From assembly GCF_009857435.1 (NCBI RefSeq), contig NZ_WWCK01000005.1, positions 124,001 through 188,000 of the forward strand: a stretch of DNA of 64,000 nucleotides, written 5' to 3'. This document shows, piece after piece, positions 1-9,370 of this stretch; within the stretch, counting starts at the first letter, position 1; each line of letters opens with the position of its first letter. Position numbers and translations under genes: made by a program. The notes beneath the pieces were generated by a model. The model made no database searches, was not told where the DNA came from, and worked only from the letters and a program-made list of their open reading frames with translations. This DNA is from Duganella rivi. GTDB lineage: Bacteria; Pseudomonadota; Gammaproteobacteria; Burkholderiales; Burkholderiaceae_D.

Positions 1-7
1 CCTAATA

Positions 8-22
8 AGTAGTAAATTTACA
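8..22. promoter_or_regulatory. Candidate HexR operator upstream of zwf
   Basis: The 15 bases at 8-22 match 13 of 15 positions of the HexR consensus as I recall it (TGTARTWWWAYTACA); the core GTAAATTTAC is a perfect palindrome. The site lies about 64 bases before the zwf start, and hexR is the second gene of the same transcription unit. HexR family members repress zwf and related sugar genes and respond to KDPG, so a self-regulating zwf-hexR operon is the natural reading. The consensus is from memory and the promoter elements are not clear, so this is an inference. Confidence 0.5.
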
Positions 23-85
23 GTGGCGGCCGCATGCTGCACGCGGCGATTCCTTCAGCACTTTTTTTGCGACGATTTTCATACT

Positions 86-1558
86 ATGGCTCTTTCCGAT
101 TTTGACCTGGTTCTGTTTGGTGGCAGCGGCGATCTGGCGATGCGCAAATTGCTGCCCGCGATGTATGCGCGCGATGTCGCTAACGACTTGCCTCCAACCG
201 CCCGCATCATTTGCGTCGGCCGCGCGGACGCCAGCCAGGAAGACTTCCTGCAAACCGTGGAGACCACCTCCAAGCCGCTGATCAAATCGCCGGCCGTGAC
301 GCCGGCCGCGTGGGCGCGCTTCACCGCGCGCATTGTCTACGTGTCGCTCAACGCGACCGACGCCGCCAGCTACAAATCGCTGGTGGAAGCGCTGCGCAAG
401 GACGACGCCATCACCAAGGTCTACTACCTGGCCACGCCGCCGGCCATCTTCGCGCAGATTTGCGAGAACCTGAAATCGAATGGCCTGGTCACGCCGAATT
501 CGCGCGTGGTGCTGGAAAAACCGCTGGGCCGCGACCTGGCCTCGGCCAAGCAAATCAACGCCGAAGTGGGCAAGGTCTTCGAAGAATCGCAGATCTACCG
601 TATCGACCACTACCTCGGCAAAGAGACCGTGCAGAATCTGCTGGCCCTGCGCTTCGGTAACATCCTGTTCGAACCGCTGTGGCGCCGCGAGTGGATCTCC
701 GACGTCCAGATCACCATCGCCGAAAAACTCGGCGTCGGCAACCGCCTCGGTTACTACGACACCTCGGGCGCGCTGCGCGACATGCTGCAAAACCACCTGC
801 TGCAGTTGCTGTGTATCGTCGCCATGGAACCGCCGACTTCGATCGCGCCTGATGCGGTGCGCGACGCCAAGCTGCAAGTTCTGCGCTCGCTGAAAAAATT
901 CACGCCAACCACGCTGGCGCAAAACATCGTGCGCGGCCAGTACCGCGCCGGCCACGTGGACGGCAAGGCCGTGCCAAGCTACCGCGACGAACCGGATGCA
1001 CCGGCCCACTCGCGTACCGAAACTTTCGTCGCGATGAAAGCGGAAATCGATACCTGGCGCTGGGCCGGCGTGCCGTTCTACCTGCGCACCGGCAAGCGCA
1101 TGGCCGACGGCCTGGCTGAAATCGTGGTGCGCTTCAAGCAGATCCCGCACTCGATCTTCGCGCAGCCGACCAACAGCTTCCAACCGAACTCGCTGGTGAT
1201 CCGTCTGCAACCGGACGAAGGCCTGCGCATGAACCTGATGGCGAAAACGCCGGGCGACGGCATGCGCTTGAAACAAGCGGAGTTGGAACTGGACTTCCGC
1301 GAATCGTTCAAGGCGCCGCGCATGGAAGCGTACGAGCGCCTGCTGCTCGATGTGCTGCGCGGCCAACTGACCCTGTTCATGCGCGGCGACGAACTGGAAG
1401 CGGCGTGGGAATGGGTCGAGCCTATCCTCAACAGCTGGGAATCGGACGACAGCTTCCCGCTGCCATATGCGTCCGGCACCTGGGGCCCGGCTGCGGCATC
1501 GGCGCTGATCGGCCGCGATGGTCTGCAATGGCGCGAAGAAGTACTGCCAGAGGACTAA
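86..1558 (+). CDS. zwf: Glucose-6-phosphate 1-dehydrogenase
   Basis: Oxidises glucose 6-phosphate to 6-phosphogluconolactone with NADP+, the cytoplasmic entry step of the oxidative pentose phosphate and Entner-Doudoroff pathways. The 490-residue product is full length for the family. The N-terminal dinucleotide-binding motif GGSGDLA sits near residue 12, and the substrate-binding signature RIDHYLGKE is at about residues 172-180. I chose ATG 86 because the protein then begins at the conserved Rossmann strand (MALSDFDLVLFGG); an in-frame start at 23 would add an unconserved leader. The stop lies six bases before hexR, so the two are probably co-transcribed. A HexR-like operator at 8-22 suggests repression by the downstream gene product. 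Confidence 0.96.
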   Translation: MALSDFDLVLFGGSGDLAMRKLLPAMYARDVANDLPPTARIICVGRADASQEDFLQTVETTSKPLIKSPAVTPAAWARFTARIVYVSLNATDAASYKSLVEALRKDDAITKVYYLATPPAIFAQICENLKSNGLVTPNSRVVLEKPLGRDLASAKQINAEVGKVFEESQIYRIDHYLGKETVQNLLALRFGNILFEPLWRREWISDVQITIAEKLGVGNRLGYYDTSGALRDMLQNHLLQLLCIVAMEPPTSIAPDAVRDAKLQVLRSLKKFTPTTLAQNIVRGQYRAGHVDGKAVPSYRDEPDAPAHSRTETFVAMKAEIDTWRWAGVPFYLRTGKRMADGLAEIVVRFKQIPHSIFAQPTNSFQPNSLVIRLQPDEGLRMNLMAKTPGDGMRLKQAELELDFRESFKAPRMEAYERLLLDVLRGQLTLFMRGDELEAAWEWVEPILNSWESDDSFPLPYASGTWGPAAASALIGRDGLQWREEVLPED

Positions 1559-1564
1559 GTTTCG

Positions 1565-2419
1565 ATGCTGTTAGATTCCATCCGTACCCAACTCGACTCG
1601 CTCTCCAAATCGGAGCGCAAGGTGGCGTTGGCCGTGCTCGAACACCCGACGCAGACGGTCAACCAAAACATCACTGCGCTGGCCAAAAGCGCGCAAGTGT
1701 CCGAACCGACCGTGGTACGTTTTTGCCGTACGCTGGGCTATGACGGCTGGCACGAGTTCAAACTCAAGCTGGCCCAGGGCCTGGCCTTGGCCCTGCCCGG
1801 CCTGAACGAACAGCCGACGCAGGACGATTTGGCGGCAGACCTGGTCAACAAGATTTGCAGCCGCTCGATCAACACCCTGCTCGACTTGCGCAACAACCTG
1901 GACCCGGAAGCGATACAGAAGGCGCTGGACATCCTGTCCAAGGCTAACAAGATCGAATTTTATGGTCAGGGCACGTCCGGCATAGTGGCGGCCGATGCGC
2001 AGCACAAATTCTTCCGCTCGGGCGTGCCGACCGTGGCGTATGCCGACCCGCACATCCACAGCATTGCAGCGGCCCTGCTGCGCACTGGCGATGCGCTGGT
2101 GGCGATTTCGCAGCGCGGCAATAGCCCGTCGCTGGTACGCTCGGTGAAGCTGGCGCGGCGCGGCGGTGCGGAAGTCATCGTGCTGGCGCCGTCGGGCACC
2201 CCGCTGGCGGACTTGGCGACCGTGCTGATTCCGATTGATCTGATCTTCAACATCGACCCCTACACGCCGATCTCGGCGCGTTTGGCCTATCTGGTCGTGA
2301 TCGATGTACTGGCCGTCGGCCTGGCCCTGCAACGCGGCCCCGAATTCCGCAAAAAAATGCAGAACGCCCAAAAAGCCCTGCAAGAGTTTGACCTCCAATT
2401 CGATTCCTTCATCGGCTAA
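1565..2419 (+). CDS. hexR: HexR, RpiR-family transcriptional regulator
   Basis: A DNA-binding repressor of central sugar metabolism with an N-terminal helix-turn-helix (about residues 1-77, including SEPTVVRFCRTLGYDG) and a C-terminal SIS sugar-phosphate-binding domain (about 110-250, with FYGQGTSGIVA and AISQRGNSPSLV). In other proteobacteria HexR controls zwf, edd, eda and gap genes and is released by KDPG. The length of 284 residues is normal. It follows zwf by six bases, so it is translated from the same message and is likely autoregulated. The HexR name rests on neighbourhood plus family; RpiR/SIS architecture is certain. Confidence 0.9.
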   Translation: MLLDSIRTQLDSLSKSERKVALAVLEHPTQTVNQNITALAKSAQVSEPTVVRFCRTLGYDGWHEFKLKLAQGLALALPGLNEQPTQDDLAADLVNKICSRSINTLLDLRNNLDPEAIQKALDILSKANKIEFYGQGTSGIVAADAQHKFFRSGVPTVAYADPHIHSIAAALLRTGDALVAISQRGNSPSLVRSVKLARRGGAEVIVLAPSGTPLADLATVLIPIDLIFNIDPYTPISARLAYLVVIDVLAVGLALQRGPEFRKKMQNAQKALQEFDLQFDSFIG

Positions 2420-2484
2420 AGCGGGGTACGCAAGATGCGTCTGGTTAACGCTACCCTTCGCGCCTAAAAAAACACCCGAACGAA

Positions 2485-2514
2485 AGGGTCTGACCCCGTA
2501 CGGGGTCAGACCCT
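2485..2514. repeat. 30-bp perfect palindrome, GGGGTCWG family (P1)
   Basis: Two 13-base arms meet around a central GTAC, and every base pairs. It lies 65 bases downstream of hexR. It is identical to the palindrome at 24238-24267 except at its outermost base pair (A/T here, G/C there). The other copy lies next to a REP-associated transposase gene, which suggests both are REP-type elements. As RNA the arms would form a strong hairpin, so it may also act as a terminator or mRNA stabiliser, though no T-run follows. Confidence 0.8.
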
Positions 2515-2638
2515 GGCCGCAGCGGTGTGCGGGTTGGGTTAGTGCAGCGCGCTATTAGAGCGAGCTGCAACGTCAACCCCATCAAACGGTGTGTATGATG
2601 TCGAAATAGTTAACTATCATTCGACGACAAGACACGGC

Positions 2639-3052
2639 ATGAGCGCTACATCGGGATATTCGGGCACACCATTGGCCAAGAAGCTGGGGATGGTGGCTGG
2701 CTGCGCGGTGTATGTGCGTAACGCGCCGGACGGCTACCACGGCTGGCTCGCGCCGTTGCCGGAGGGGGTGCAATTCCAGGGGCGGCTTTCCGCTAGCACC
2801 GATATCGTTCACTTGTTCTGCGACCTCAAGGCGGATCTGGCTAAGCAGTTGGAGACGGCGCGGGCGGTGCTTAAGCCAAACGGCGCGGTGTGGGTGTCCT
2901 GGCCCAAGAAAGCTTCCAAGGTGCCTACCGATATTACCGAAGACACGATCCGCGAACTGTGCCTCCCTATCGGCTTTGTCGATGTTAAGGTGTGCGCTGT
3001 CAGCGATGTTTGGTCTGGCCTCAAACTGGTAATCCGCAAGGAGCTGCGCTAA
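2639..3052 (+). CDS. DUF3052 family protein
   Basis: A 137-residue cytoplasmic protein matching the DUF3052 family pattern: an N-terminal GYSGTPLAKKLG segment, a middle part resembling a methyltransferase-like fold edge (VLKPNGAVWVSWPKK, about residues 80-95) and a C-terminal KVCAVSDVWSGLKLVIRK strand. The biochemical role of this family is not known to me. ATG 2639 was chosen because the conserved SGYSGTPL segment starts right after it; the open frame runs upstream without conservation. It ends immediately before the transporter gene at 3056, so the two probably share a transcript. Confidence 0.8.
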   Translation: MSATSGYSGTPLAKKLGMVAGCAVYVRNAPDGYHGWLAPLPEGVQFQGRLSASTDIVHLFCDLKADLAKQLETARAVLKPNGAVWVSWPKKASKVPTDITEDTIRELCLPIGFVDVKVCAVSDVWSGLKLVIRKELR

Positions 3053-3055
3053 TTG

Positions 3056-3919
3056 ATGGATGGTTCTGTTGTCACCGTCGTGCTGTTCGCCGCGCTGCTG
3101 CACGCGACGTGGAATGCGCTGGTGAAAGCCGGCCCCGATAAATACCTGACTACCCTGCTGGTAGCCTGCGGCGCAGGCCTCGTGTCGCTGCCTTTCCTTC
3201 CCTTCACCGCCGCGCCGCACGCCGATAGCTGGCCGTGGCTGATCGCCTCCGCTTGCTGCCAAGTGATTTACTACCGCTTGCTGGCCGCCGCCTACCAGCA
3301 CGGCGACATGAGCCAGGCCTACCCATTGATGCGCGGCGCCGCACCGCTGCTGGTCGCATTGGCCAGCGTGCCGCTGCTTGGCGAACGCCTGCACTGGCGG
3401 CAGGATATCGCGGTAATGCTGATCTGCGGCGGCGTCCTCACGCTCACCATCCTGCGCGGCGCCAGTGTTGGCGCAGATACCGCAGCCAACCGCGAAGCCC
3501 GCAAACGCGCCACTTTCTACGCCCTGCTCAACGCCGCCATCATCGCCGCCTACACCATGATCGACGGCGTCGGCGTGCGCAAATCCGGCGCGCCGGCCAC
3601 TTACACCATGTGGCTATTCGTGCTCACCGCCGTAATGCTGCTGCTCTGCTCCACCAGCCGCTGGCGCGAACTGCCCGGCTACGCGCGCACGCACCTGCGC
3701 GTGATGCTGCTCGGCGGCTTCGGCACGCTGGCCTCTTACGGCCTCGCGCTATGGGCCATGACTTTGGCCCCGGTGGCCGCCGTCGCCGCGCTGCGCGAGA
3801 CCTCGATCCTGTTCGCCGCCGCCATCGCCGCCCTGTTCCTGCGCGAGCGATTAGCCCCCGGCCGCATCCTCGCCGTCAGCCTGATCGCGTTGGGCGCAAT
3901 TCTCATGCGCCTCGGCTAA
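3056..3919 (+). CDS. EamA/DMT-superfamily membrane transporter
   Basis: A 287-residue integral membrane protein with about ten hydrophobic segments in two homologous halves, as in drug/metabolite (EamA) transporters. The first half ends around the motif [22 protein letters not shown] (residues about 90-111) and the second around [21 protein letters not shown] near the C-terminus; the internal repetition of the ER-L ending is typical. The substrate cannot be told from sequence. The first ATG is at 3056; a TTG one codon earlier is also open. The start follows the DUF3052 stop by three bases, so translation is probably coupled. Confidence 0.87.
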   Translation: MDGSVVTVVLFAALLHATWNALVKAGPDKYLTTLLVACGAGLVSLPFLPFTAAPHADSWPWLIASACCQVIYYRLLAAAYQHGDMSQAYPLMRGAAPLLVALASVPLLGERLHWRQDIAVMLICGGVLTLTILRGASVGADTAANREARKRATFYALLNAAIIAAYTMIDGVGVRKSGAPATYTMWLFVLTAVMLLLCSTSRWRELPGYARTHLRVMLLGGFGTLASYGLALWAMTLAPVAAVAALRETSILFAAAIAALFLRERLAPGRILAVSLIALGAILMRLG

Positions 3920-3972
3920 GTCGGAGTAAAATAAGCGCGAATACAATTTTTCTTATCAAATTGGCAGCGCTC

Positions 3973-4908
3973 ATGAACCAACTCGAACAACTCAAACAGT
4001 ACACCACCGTCGTAGCGGATACCGGCGACTTCCAGGCCATCCAGCAGTACACCCCGCGCGACGCGACCACCAACCCATCGCTGATCCTGAAAGCGGTGCA
4101 AAAGGACGAGTACAAGCCGCTGCTGGAAAAGGCCGTGCGCGACAACATGGACGCCAGCACCGGCGAAGTGATCGACCACCTGCTGGTAGCCTTCGGCAAG
4201 CAAATCCTGCGCGTGATCCCCGGCCGCGTATCGACCGAAATCGACGCCGCCCTGTCGTTCAACACCGCCGCTTCCGTCGCCAAGGGCCGCGAGCTGATTA
4301 AGCTGTACGAAAAGAACGGCATCGACCGCGAGCGCGTGCTGATCAAGATGGCATCGACCTGGGAAGGCATCCGCGCTTCCGAGATCCTCGAAAAAGAAGG
4401 CATCCACACCAACATGACGCTACTGTTCTCGCTGCCACAAGCTATCGCTTGCGCCGAAGCGGGCGCCAAGCTGATTTCGCCATTCGTCGGCCGCATCTAC
4501 GACTGGTACAAAAAATCCACCGGCATCGACTATCAGGGCGCCGAAGATCCGGGCGTGCAGTCGGTCAAGCGCATCTACAACTACTACCGCAAGTTCGGCT
4601 ACAACACCGAAGTGATGGGCGCCAGCTTCCGCAACACCAGCCAGATTCTCGAACTGGCCGGCTGCGACCTGCTGACCATCAGCCCAGACCTGCTGCAAAA
4701 ACTGGCCGACACCACCGGCCCGGTCGAGCGCAAACTGAGCCCGGACGGCAGCAGCAGCGCGCCGATCGGCAAAATCGCCATCGACGAGCCAACCTTCCGC
4801 TTCATGTTCAATGAAGACCAGATGGCGACCGAGAAGACCGCCGAAGGCATCCGCGCCTTCGTGGCCGATACCGCCAAACTGAAACAAATCATCTCCGGCA
4901 TGCGTTAA
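3973..4908 (+). CDS. tal: Transaldolase
   Basis: Transfers dihydroxyacetone units between sedoheptulose 7-phosphate and glyceraldehyde 3-phosphate in the non-oxidative pentose phosphate pathway. At 311 residues it fits the TalB class. The N-terminal DATTNPSLI signature is at about residues 35-43. The Schiff-base lysine is Lys125 in [12 protein letters not shown], and the [12 protein letters not shown] motif follows. The ATG at 3973 gives the conserved [11 protein letters not shown] start; the reading frame stays open far upstream through the transporter gene, but that extension is not transaldolase sequence. A strong terminator follows. Confidence 0.96.
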   Translation: MNQLEQLKQYTTVVADTGDFQAIQQYTPRDATTNPSLILKAVQKDEYKPLLEKAVRDNMDASTGEVIDHLLVAFGKQILRVIPGRVSTEIDAALSFNTAASVAKGRELIKLYEKNGIDRERVLIKMASTWEGIRASEILEKEGIHTNMTLLFSLPQAIACAEAGAKLISPFVGRIYDWYKKSTGIDYQGAEDPGVQSVKRIYNYYRKFGYNTEVMGASFRNTSQILELAGCDLLTISPDLLQKLADTTGPVERKLSPDGSSSAPIGKIAIDEPTFRFMFNEDQMATEKTAEGIRAFVADTAKLKQIISGMR

Positions 4909-4930
4909 TTTATTTAACAATCTCGCTGGT

Positions 4931-4972
4931 AAAAAGCAGGAGCGTGGCCCTCGCCACCCTCCTGCTTTTTTT
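4931..4972 (+). terminator. Intrinsic terminator after tal
   Basis: An A-run, a G+C-rich hairpin (AGCAGGAG pairing with CTCCTGCT, with a further GTGG/CCAC inner stem) and a run of seven T. It separates tal from the efflux operon. Confidence 0.9.
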
Positions 4973-5017
4973 GCATTACAATCTTGCATCACTTGTAAAA
5001 TGACCGCGAGACCATCC

Positions 5018-6205
5018 ATGAGATACGTCCCACGTTGTACCGTTGTTGCAGTTGCCATCGCCACCTTGATGAGCGCCTGCGGCGACAAAGCCGCCACGCA
5101 GAGCGCACCGCCTCCCGCCACCGTTTCCATCATCACCGTTACTCCCGCCGCCGTCACCGTGAACAGTGAGCTGCCCGGCCGCACCGAGGCTTCGCGCATC
5201 GCGCAAGTGCGCGCGCGGACTGCCGGCATTGTGCTGCAGCGTGTGTACAAGGAAGGCGGCGATGTTAAAGCGGGCGAGGTCTTGTTCCGCATCGATCCGG
5301 CGCAGTTCCAGGCGTCGTTCGACAGCGCACAAGCGGCGGTCGCCAAGGCCGAGGCCAACCTGGCGCAGGCCGATTTAAAGGTAAAACGGTATAAACCATT
5401 AATCACGGCGCAGGCGGTCAGCCAGCAAGAGTACGACGACGCGGTCACCGCGCAGAAGCAGGCAGCCGCCGACCTGGCTACCACCAAGGCGGCCCGCACC
5501 AACGCGGGCCTGACGCTGGGCTACGCCACCGTCACCTCGCCGATCTCCGGCCGCGTAAGCCGTGCGCTGGTGACCGAGGGTGCGCTGGTCGGCCAAGGCG
5601 AAGCGACGCCGATGGCGACCGTGCAGCAGCTCGATCCGATCTACGTCACCATTACGCAGTCCTCCAGCGAAGTGCTGAAGCTACAGCGCGCGCTGGCCGA
5701 CGGCAAGCTGACGCGCGCCGGCAAGGACCAGGCACGCGTCACGCTGGTGACGGAAGACGGCCAGCCCTACCCGCAAGCGGGCAAGCTGCTGTTCTCCGAC
5801 GTGTCGGTGGACGAGAGCACCGGCTCCGTCTCCATGCGCGCTGAATTCCCGAATCCGAATCGCGTCCTGCTGCCCGGCATGTACGTGCGCGCGCGTCTTG
5901 AACAAGGTGTGAGCGATGCCGCCATCACGGTGCCGCAGCAAGCCATCGTGCGCACCAACGAAGGCTCGACGGTGCTGATCGTCGGCGCCGACAACAAGGT
6001 GATCTCGCAGCCGGTGACGGCCAATGCCAATGACGGCAACAACTGGGTGGTGAGCTCAGGCCTGAAAGGCGGTGAGCGCATTGTGGTCGAAGGCTTCCAG
6101 AAGGCCAAGCCCGGCGCCACGGTGAATCCGCAGCCGTGGAAAGGCCCGGTTGGTACAGCACCGGCCACGCCGGCCGCTGCGCCTGCACCGGCTGCCGCCA
6201 AATAA
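5018..6205 (+). CDS. RND efflux periplasmic adaptor (membrane fusion) lipoprotein
   Basis: The adaptor links an inner-membrane RND pump to an outer-membrane channel, like AcrA or MexA. The product starts with a lipoprotein signal peptide whose lipobox LMSAC places the lipidated Cys at residue 21. A barrel-sandwich (lipoyl-like) half with GGDVKAGEVLFRIDP, an alpha-hairpin rich in Ala, Lys and Gln (about residues 85-150), the second lipoyl half (TVTSPISGRVSRALV) and a beta-barrel/membrane-proximal domain follow. The tail is Pro/Ala-rich. ATG 5018 is used; an in-frame ATG at 5000 would only lengthen the n-region. It stands first in an operon with the pump (13 bases downstream) and channel. Confidence 0.92.
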   Translation: MRYVPRCTVVAVAIATLMSACGDKAATQSAPPPATVSIITVTPAAVTVNSELPGRTEASRIAQVRARTAGIVLQRVYKEGGDVKAGEVLFRIDPAQFQASFDSAQAAVAKAEANLAQADLKVKRYKPLITAQAVSQQEYDDAVTAQKQAAADLATTKAARTNAGLTLGYATVTSPISGRVSRALVTEGALVGQGEATPMATVQQLDPIYVTITQSSSEVLKLQRALADGKLTRAGKDQARVTLVTEDGQPYPQAGKLLFSDVSVDESTGSVSMRAEFPNPNRVLLPGMYVRARLEQGVSDAAITVPQQAIVRTNEGSTVLIVGADNKVISQPVTANANDGNNWVVSSGLKGGERIVVEGFQKAKPGATVNPQPWKGPVGTAPATPAAAPAPAAAK

Positions 6206-6217
6206 CCGGGAGCTTCA

Positions 6218-9200
6218 ATGGCCAAGTTCTTCATCGACCGCCCGGTGTTTGCATGGGTGATCGCCCTCTTCATCCTGCTTGGCGGGATGCTGGCGATTAC
6301 CGTGCTGCCGGTGTCGCAATACCCGACCATCGCCCCGCCATCCATCGTGGTGACGGCCAACTATCCCGGCGCCACCGCGCAAGTGCTGGACGACGCCGTC
6401 ACCAGCGTCATCGAGCAGGAGATGAACGGCGCCGACGGCCTGCAGTACGTCGAATCGCAAAGCGAGGCCAGTGGTGCGGTGACCATCACCGTCACCTTCG
6501 TCCCCGGCACCAATCCCGACCTGGCGGCGGTGGATGTACAGAACCGCATCAAGCGCGTGGAATCGCGCTTGCCGGCAGCTGTGACGCAGCAAGGCGTGCA
6601 AGTCAACAAGGCACGCTCCAATATCCTGATGTTCGTCGGCCTGACCTCGACCGATGGCCGCCTCGATCCGACCGGCTTGGGCGACTACATGGCGCGCAAC
6701 GTGGTCAACGAAATCAAGCGTATTCCCGGCGTGGGCCAGGCGCAGTTGTTCGGCACCGAGCGCGCCATGCGCGTCTGGGTCGATCCGCAAAAGCTGATCG
6801 GCCTGAAAATGAATATGGCGGACGTGACGGCGGCGATCCGCGCGCAAAATACGCAAGTCACCTCCGGCACGCTGGGCGACTTGCCTAGCCCTGCTCAGCA
6901 AACCTTCTCCGCGCCGATTGTGGTGACGGGCCAGCTGTCGTCCACCACGGAGTTCGGCCAGATCGTGCTGCGCGCGAATCCCAACGGTTCGCTGGTGCGC
7001 TTGAAAGACGTGGCGCGCGTAGAGATGGGCGGCGCCAACTTCAACATCAACGCGCGCTTGAACGGCGCGCCGTTCTCCGCGATTGCAGTACAGCTTTCGC
7101 TGACCGGCAATGCGCTGCAAACCGCGACTGCCGTCAAAGAGAAAATGGAGCAGCTGGCAAAGTACTTCCCGCCCGGCGTGAAGTACACCATCCCTTACGA
7201 CACCTCGCTGTTCGTCAAAATCTCGATCGAGGAAGTGGTGAAGACGCTGCTGGAAGCGGTGGTGCTGGTGTTCCTCGTGATGTATCTGTTCCTGCAAAAT
7301 ATCCGCTACACGCTGATCCCGACCATCGTGGTGCCGGTGGCGCTGATGGGTACTTTCGCGGCGATGCAGCTGTTCGGTTTCTCCATCAACGTGCTGACCA
7401 TGTTCGGCATGGTGCTGGCAATCGGTATCCTGGTCGATGACGCCATCGTGGTGGTGGAAAACGTCGAGCGCATCATGAGCGAAGAAGGCTTGTCGCCGCG
7501 CGACGCCACGCGCAAAGCCATGGGCCAGATCACCGGCGCGATTATCGGCATTACGCTGGTGCTGGTGGCTGTGTTTATCCCGATGGCCTTCTTCGGCGGT
7601 GCGGTCGGCGCGATCTACCGCCAGTTCTCGCTGGCGATGGTGTCGGCCATGCTGTTCTCCGCGCTAATGGCGCTGACCTTAACACCGGCCTTGTGCGCTA
7701 CCATGCTCAAGCCGGTGCAGGCCGGCCATCACCACGAGAAGAAAGGCTTCTTCGGCTGGTTCAACCGCAAGTTCGCGGTGACGGCGACCGGCTACCAAGG
7801 CGTGATTGCCAATATCCTCAAGCGCACCGGCCGCTATCTCGTGATCTTCGCGCTGCTGTGCGGCGTGGTGGGCTGGCTGTACGTGAAGCTGCCGTCGTCC
7901 TTCCTGCCGAATGAAGACCAGGGCTACTTGATCGCCAACGTGCAGCTGCCGGCGGGCGCCTCGACCAGCCGCACGCAAGCCGTGCTGGCGCAGGCCGACG
8001 CCTACTTCCGCAAGCAGCCGGGCGTGGCGCGCACCATCGCGGTGGCGGGCTTCTCGTTCTCCGGTAACGGCCAGAATGCGGGCCTGGTGTTTATTCCGCT
8101 GAAGGACTGGAAGGAACGCGGCCCGGATCAATCGGCGCAAGCGATTGCGCAGCGCGCGTTTGGCGCCTTGTCCAGCATCCCGGATGCGGTAATCTTCCCG
8201 CTAAGCCCTCCGCCGATCCGCGAGCTGGGTAACGCCACCGGCATCACGGCGCGCCTGCAAGACCGCAGCGCGCAGGGCCACAATGCGCTGGTCGCGGCGC
8301 GCAACCAGTTGCTGGGTCTTGCGGCCAAGAGCGAGGTTCTGAAAGGCGTGCGGCCGGAAGGTTTGGAGGACGCGCCGCAGCTGCAAGTCGATATCGACCG
8401 CGAGAAAGCCAATGCGCTGGGCGTGTCCTTCGCCGACATCAACGCCATGATGTCGACCGCGCTGGGTTCCTCGTACGTGAACGACTTCGCCAGCAGCGGG
8501 CGCCAGCAGCGTGTGATCGTGCAGGCCGACGCGCCGCGCCGCTTGCAGCCGCAGGACATCATGCAGCTTAACGTGCGCAGTTCCAGCGGAACCATGGTGC
8601 CGTTCTCCTCGTTCGCTTCGTCGCACTGGATACAGGGTGCGGTGCAGCTGGTGCGCTACAACGGCTATCCGGCCATCAAGCTGACCGGCGATGCGGCGCC
8701 GGGCCGTTCGACCGGCGAAGCGATGGCCGAACTGGAACGCCTGGCGGAGCAACTGCCGCCGGGCTTCGGCATCGAATGGACTGGCCAGTCGCTGGAGGAA
8801 AAGACCTCAGGCTCGCAAGCGCCGATGCTGTTTGCGCTGTCGCTGCTGGCCGCCTTCCTGGTGCTGGCGGCGCTATATGAAAGCGAATCGATCCCGATAG
8901 CGGTGCTGCTGGTGGTGCCGCTGGGCGTACTCGGTGCGCTGCTCGGTGCGCACCTGCGCGGTCTGCCGAATGACGTCTACTTCAAGGTCGGCCTGATTGC
9001 CATCATCGGCTTGTCGGCCAAGAACGCGATTCTGATTATCGAGTTCGCGAAGGACTTGCAGGCGCAGGGCAAGGGACTGATTGAGGCGACGCTGGAAGCG
9101 GTGCATTTGCGCTTCCGTCCTATCATCATGACGTCGCTGGCGTTTATCCTGGGCGTGCTGCCGCTGGTGATTGCGACCGGTGCGGGATCGGCCAGCCAGC

Positions 9201-9370
9201 GCGCCATCGGCACCGGCGTGATGGGCGGGATGATTACGGCGACCGTGCTGGCGGTGTTCCTCGTGCCGGTGTTCTTCGTGGTGGTGCGCCGCATCTTCAA
9301 GGGCAGCGAGCGTCAACGCAAACTGGCCGCACATGAACTGAATGATAAAAACCATGAAACCTATGACTAA
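6218..9370 (+). CDS. RND multidrug efflux permease, HAE1 family
   Basis: A 1050-residue inner-membrane proton/drug antiporter of the AcrB/MexB type. It begins MAKFFIDRPVFAWVIALFI, the usual first membrane helix, and shows two halves each with one plus five transmembrane helices and a large periplasmic domain. The proton-relay pair is Asp407-Asp408 in ILVDDAIVVVENVERIM, and the partner lysine is Lys935 in LSAKNAILIIEFAKD. These positions match AcrB closely (407, 408, 940). The substrate range cannot be predicted, but the HAE1 subgroup exports hydrophobic and amphiphilic compounds. It lies between its adaptor and its outer-membrane factor; no local TetR-type regulator is present. Confidence 0.95.
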   Translation: MAKFFIDRPVFAWVIALFILLGGMLAITVLPVSQYPTIAPPSIVVTANYPGATAQVLDDAVTSVIEQEMNGADGLQYVESQSEASGAVTITVTFVPGTNPDLAAVDVQNRIKRVESRLPAAVTQQGVQVNKARSNILMFVGLTSTDGRLDPTGLGDYMARNVVNEIKRIPGVGQAQLFGTERAMRVWVDPQKLIGLKMNMADVTAAIRAQNTQVTSGTLGDLPSPAQQTFSAPIVVTGQLSSTTEFGQIVLRANPNGSLVRLKDVARVEMGGANFNINARLNGAPFSAIAVQLSLTGNALQTATAVKEKMEQLAKYFPPGVKYTIPYDTSLFVKISIEEVVKTLLEAVVLVFLVMYLFLQNIRYTLIPTIVVPVALMGTFAAMQLFGFSINVLTMFGMVLAIGILVDDAIVVVENVERIMSEEGLSPRDATRKAMGQITGAIIGITLVLVAVFIPMAFFGGAVGAIYRQFSLAMVSAMLFSALMALTLTPALCATMLKPVQAGHHHEKKGFFGWFNRKFAVTATGYQGVIANILKRTGRYLVIFALLCGVVGWLYVKLPSSFLPNEDQGYLIANVQLPAGASTSRTQAVLAQADAYFRKQPGVARTIAVAGFSFSGNGQNAGLVFIPLKDWKERGPDQSAQAIAQRAFGALSSIPDAVIFPLSPPPIRELGNATGITARLQDRSAQGHNALVAARNQLLGLAAKSEVLKGVRPEGLEDAPQLQVDIDREKANALGVSFADINAMMSTALGSSYVNDFASSGRQQRVIVQADAPRRLQPQDIMQLNVRSSSGTMVPFSSFASSHWIQGAVQLVRYNGYPAIKLTGDAAPGRSTGEAMAELERLAEQLPPGFGIEWTGQSLEEKTSGSQAPMLFALSLLAAFLVLAALYESESIPIAVLLVVPLGVLGALLGAHLRGLPNDVYFKVGLIAIIGLSAKNAILIIEFAKDLQAQGKGLIEATLEAVHLRFRPIIMTSLAFILGVLPLVIATGAGSASQRAIGTGVMGGMITATVLAVFLVPVFFVVVRRIFKGSERQRKLAAHELNDKNHETYD

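Noticed and set aside
2..1528. A 508-codon frame opposite zwf
   Set aside because: Shadow of zwf with high Arg/His/Gln content and no recognisable domain.
3235..3972. Upstream extension of the transaldolase frame through the transporter gene
   Set aside because: The extension is the transporter read in another frame. Transaldolase homology begins at ATG 3973.
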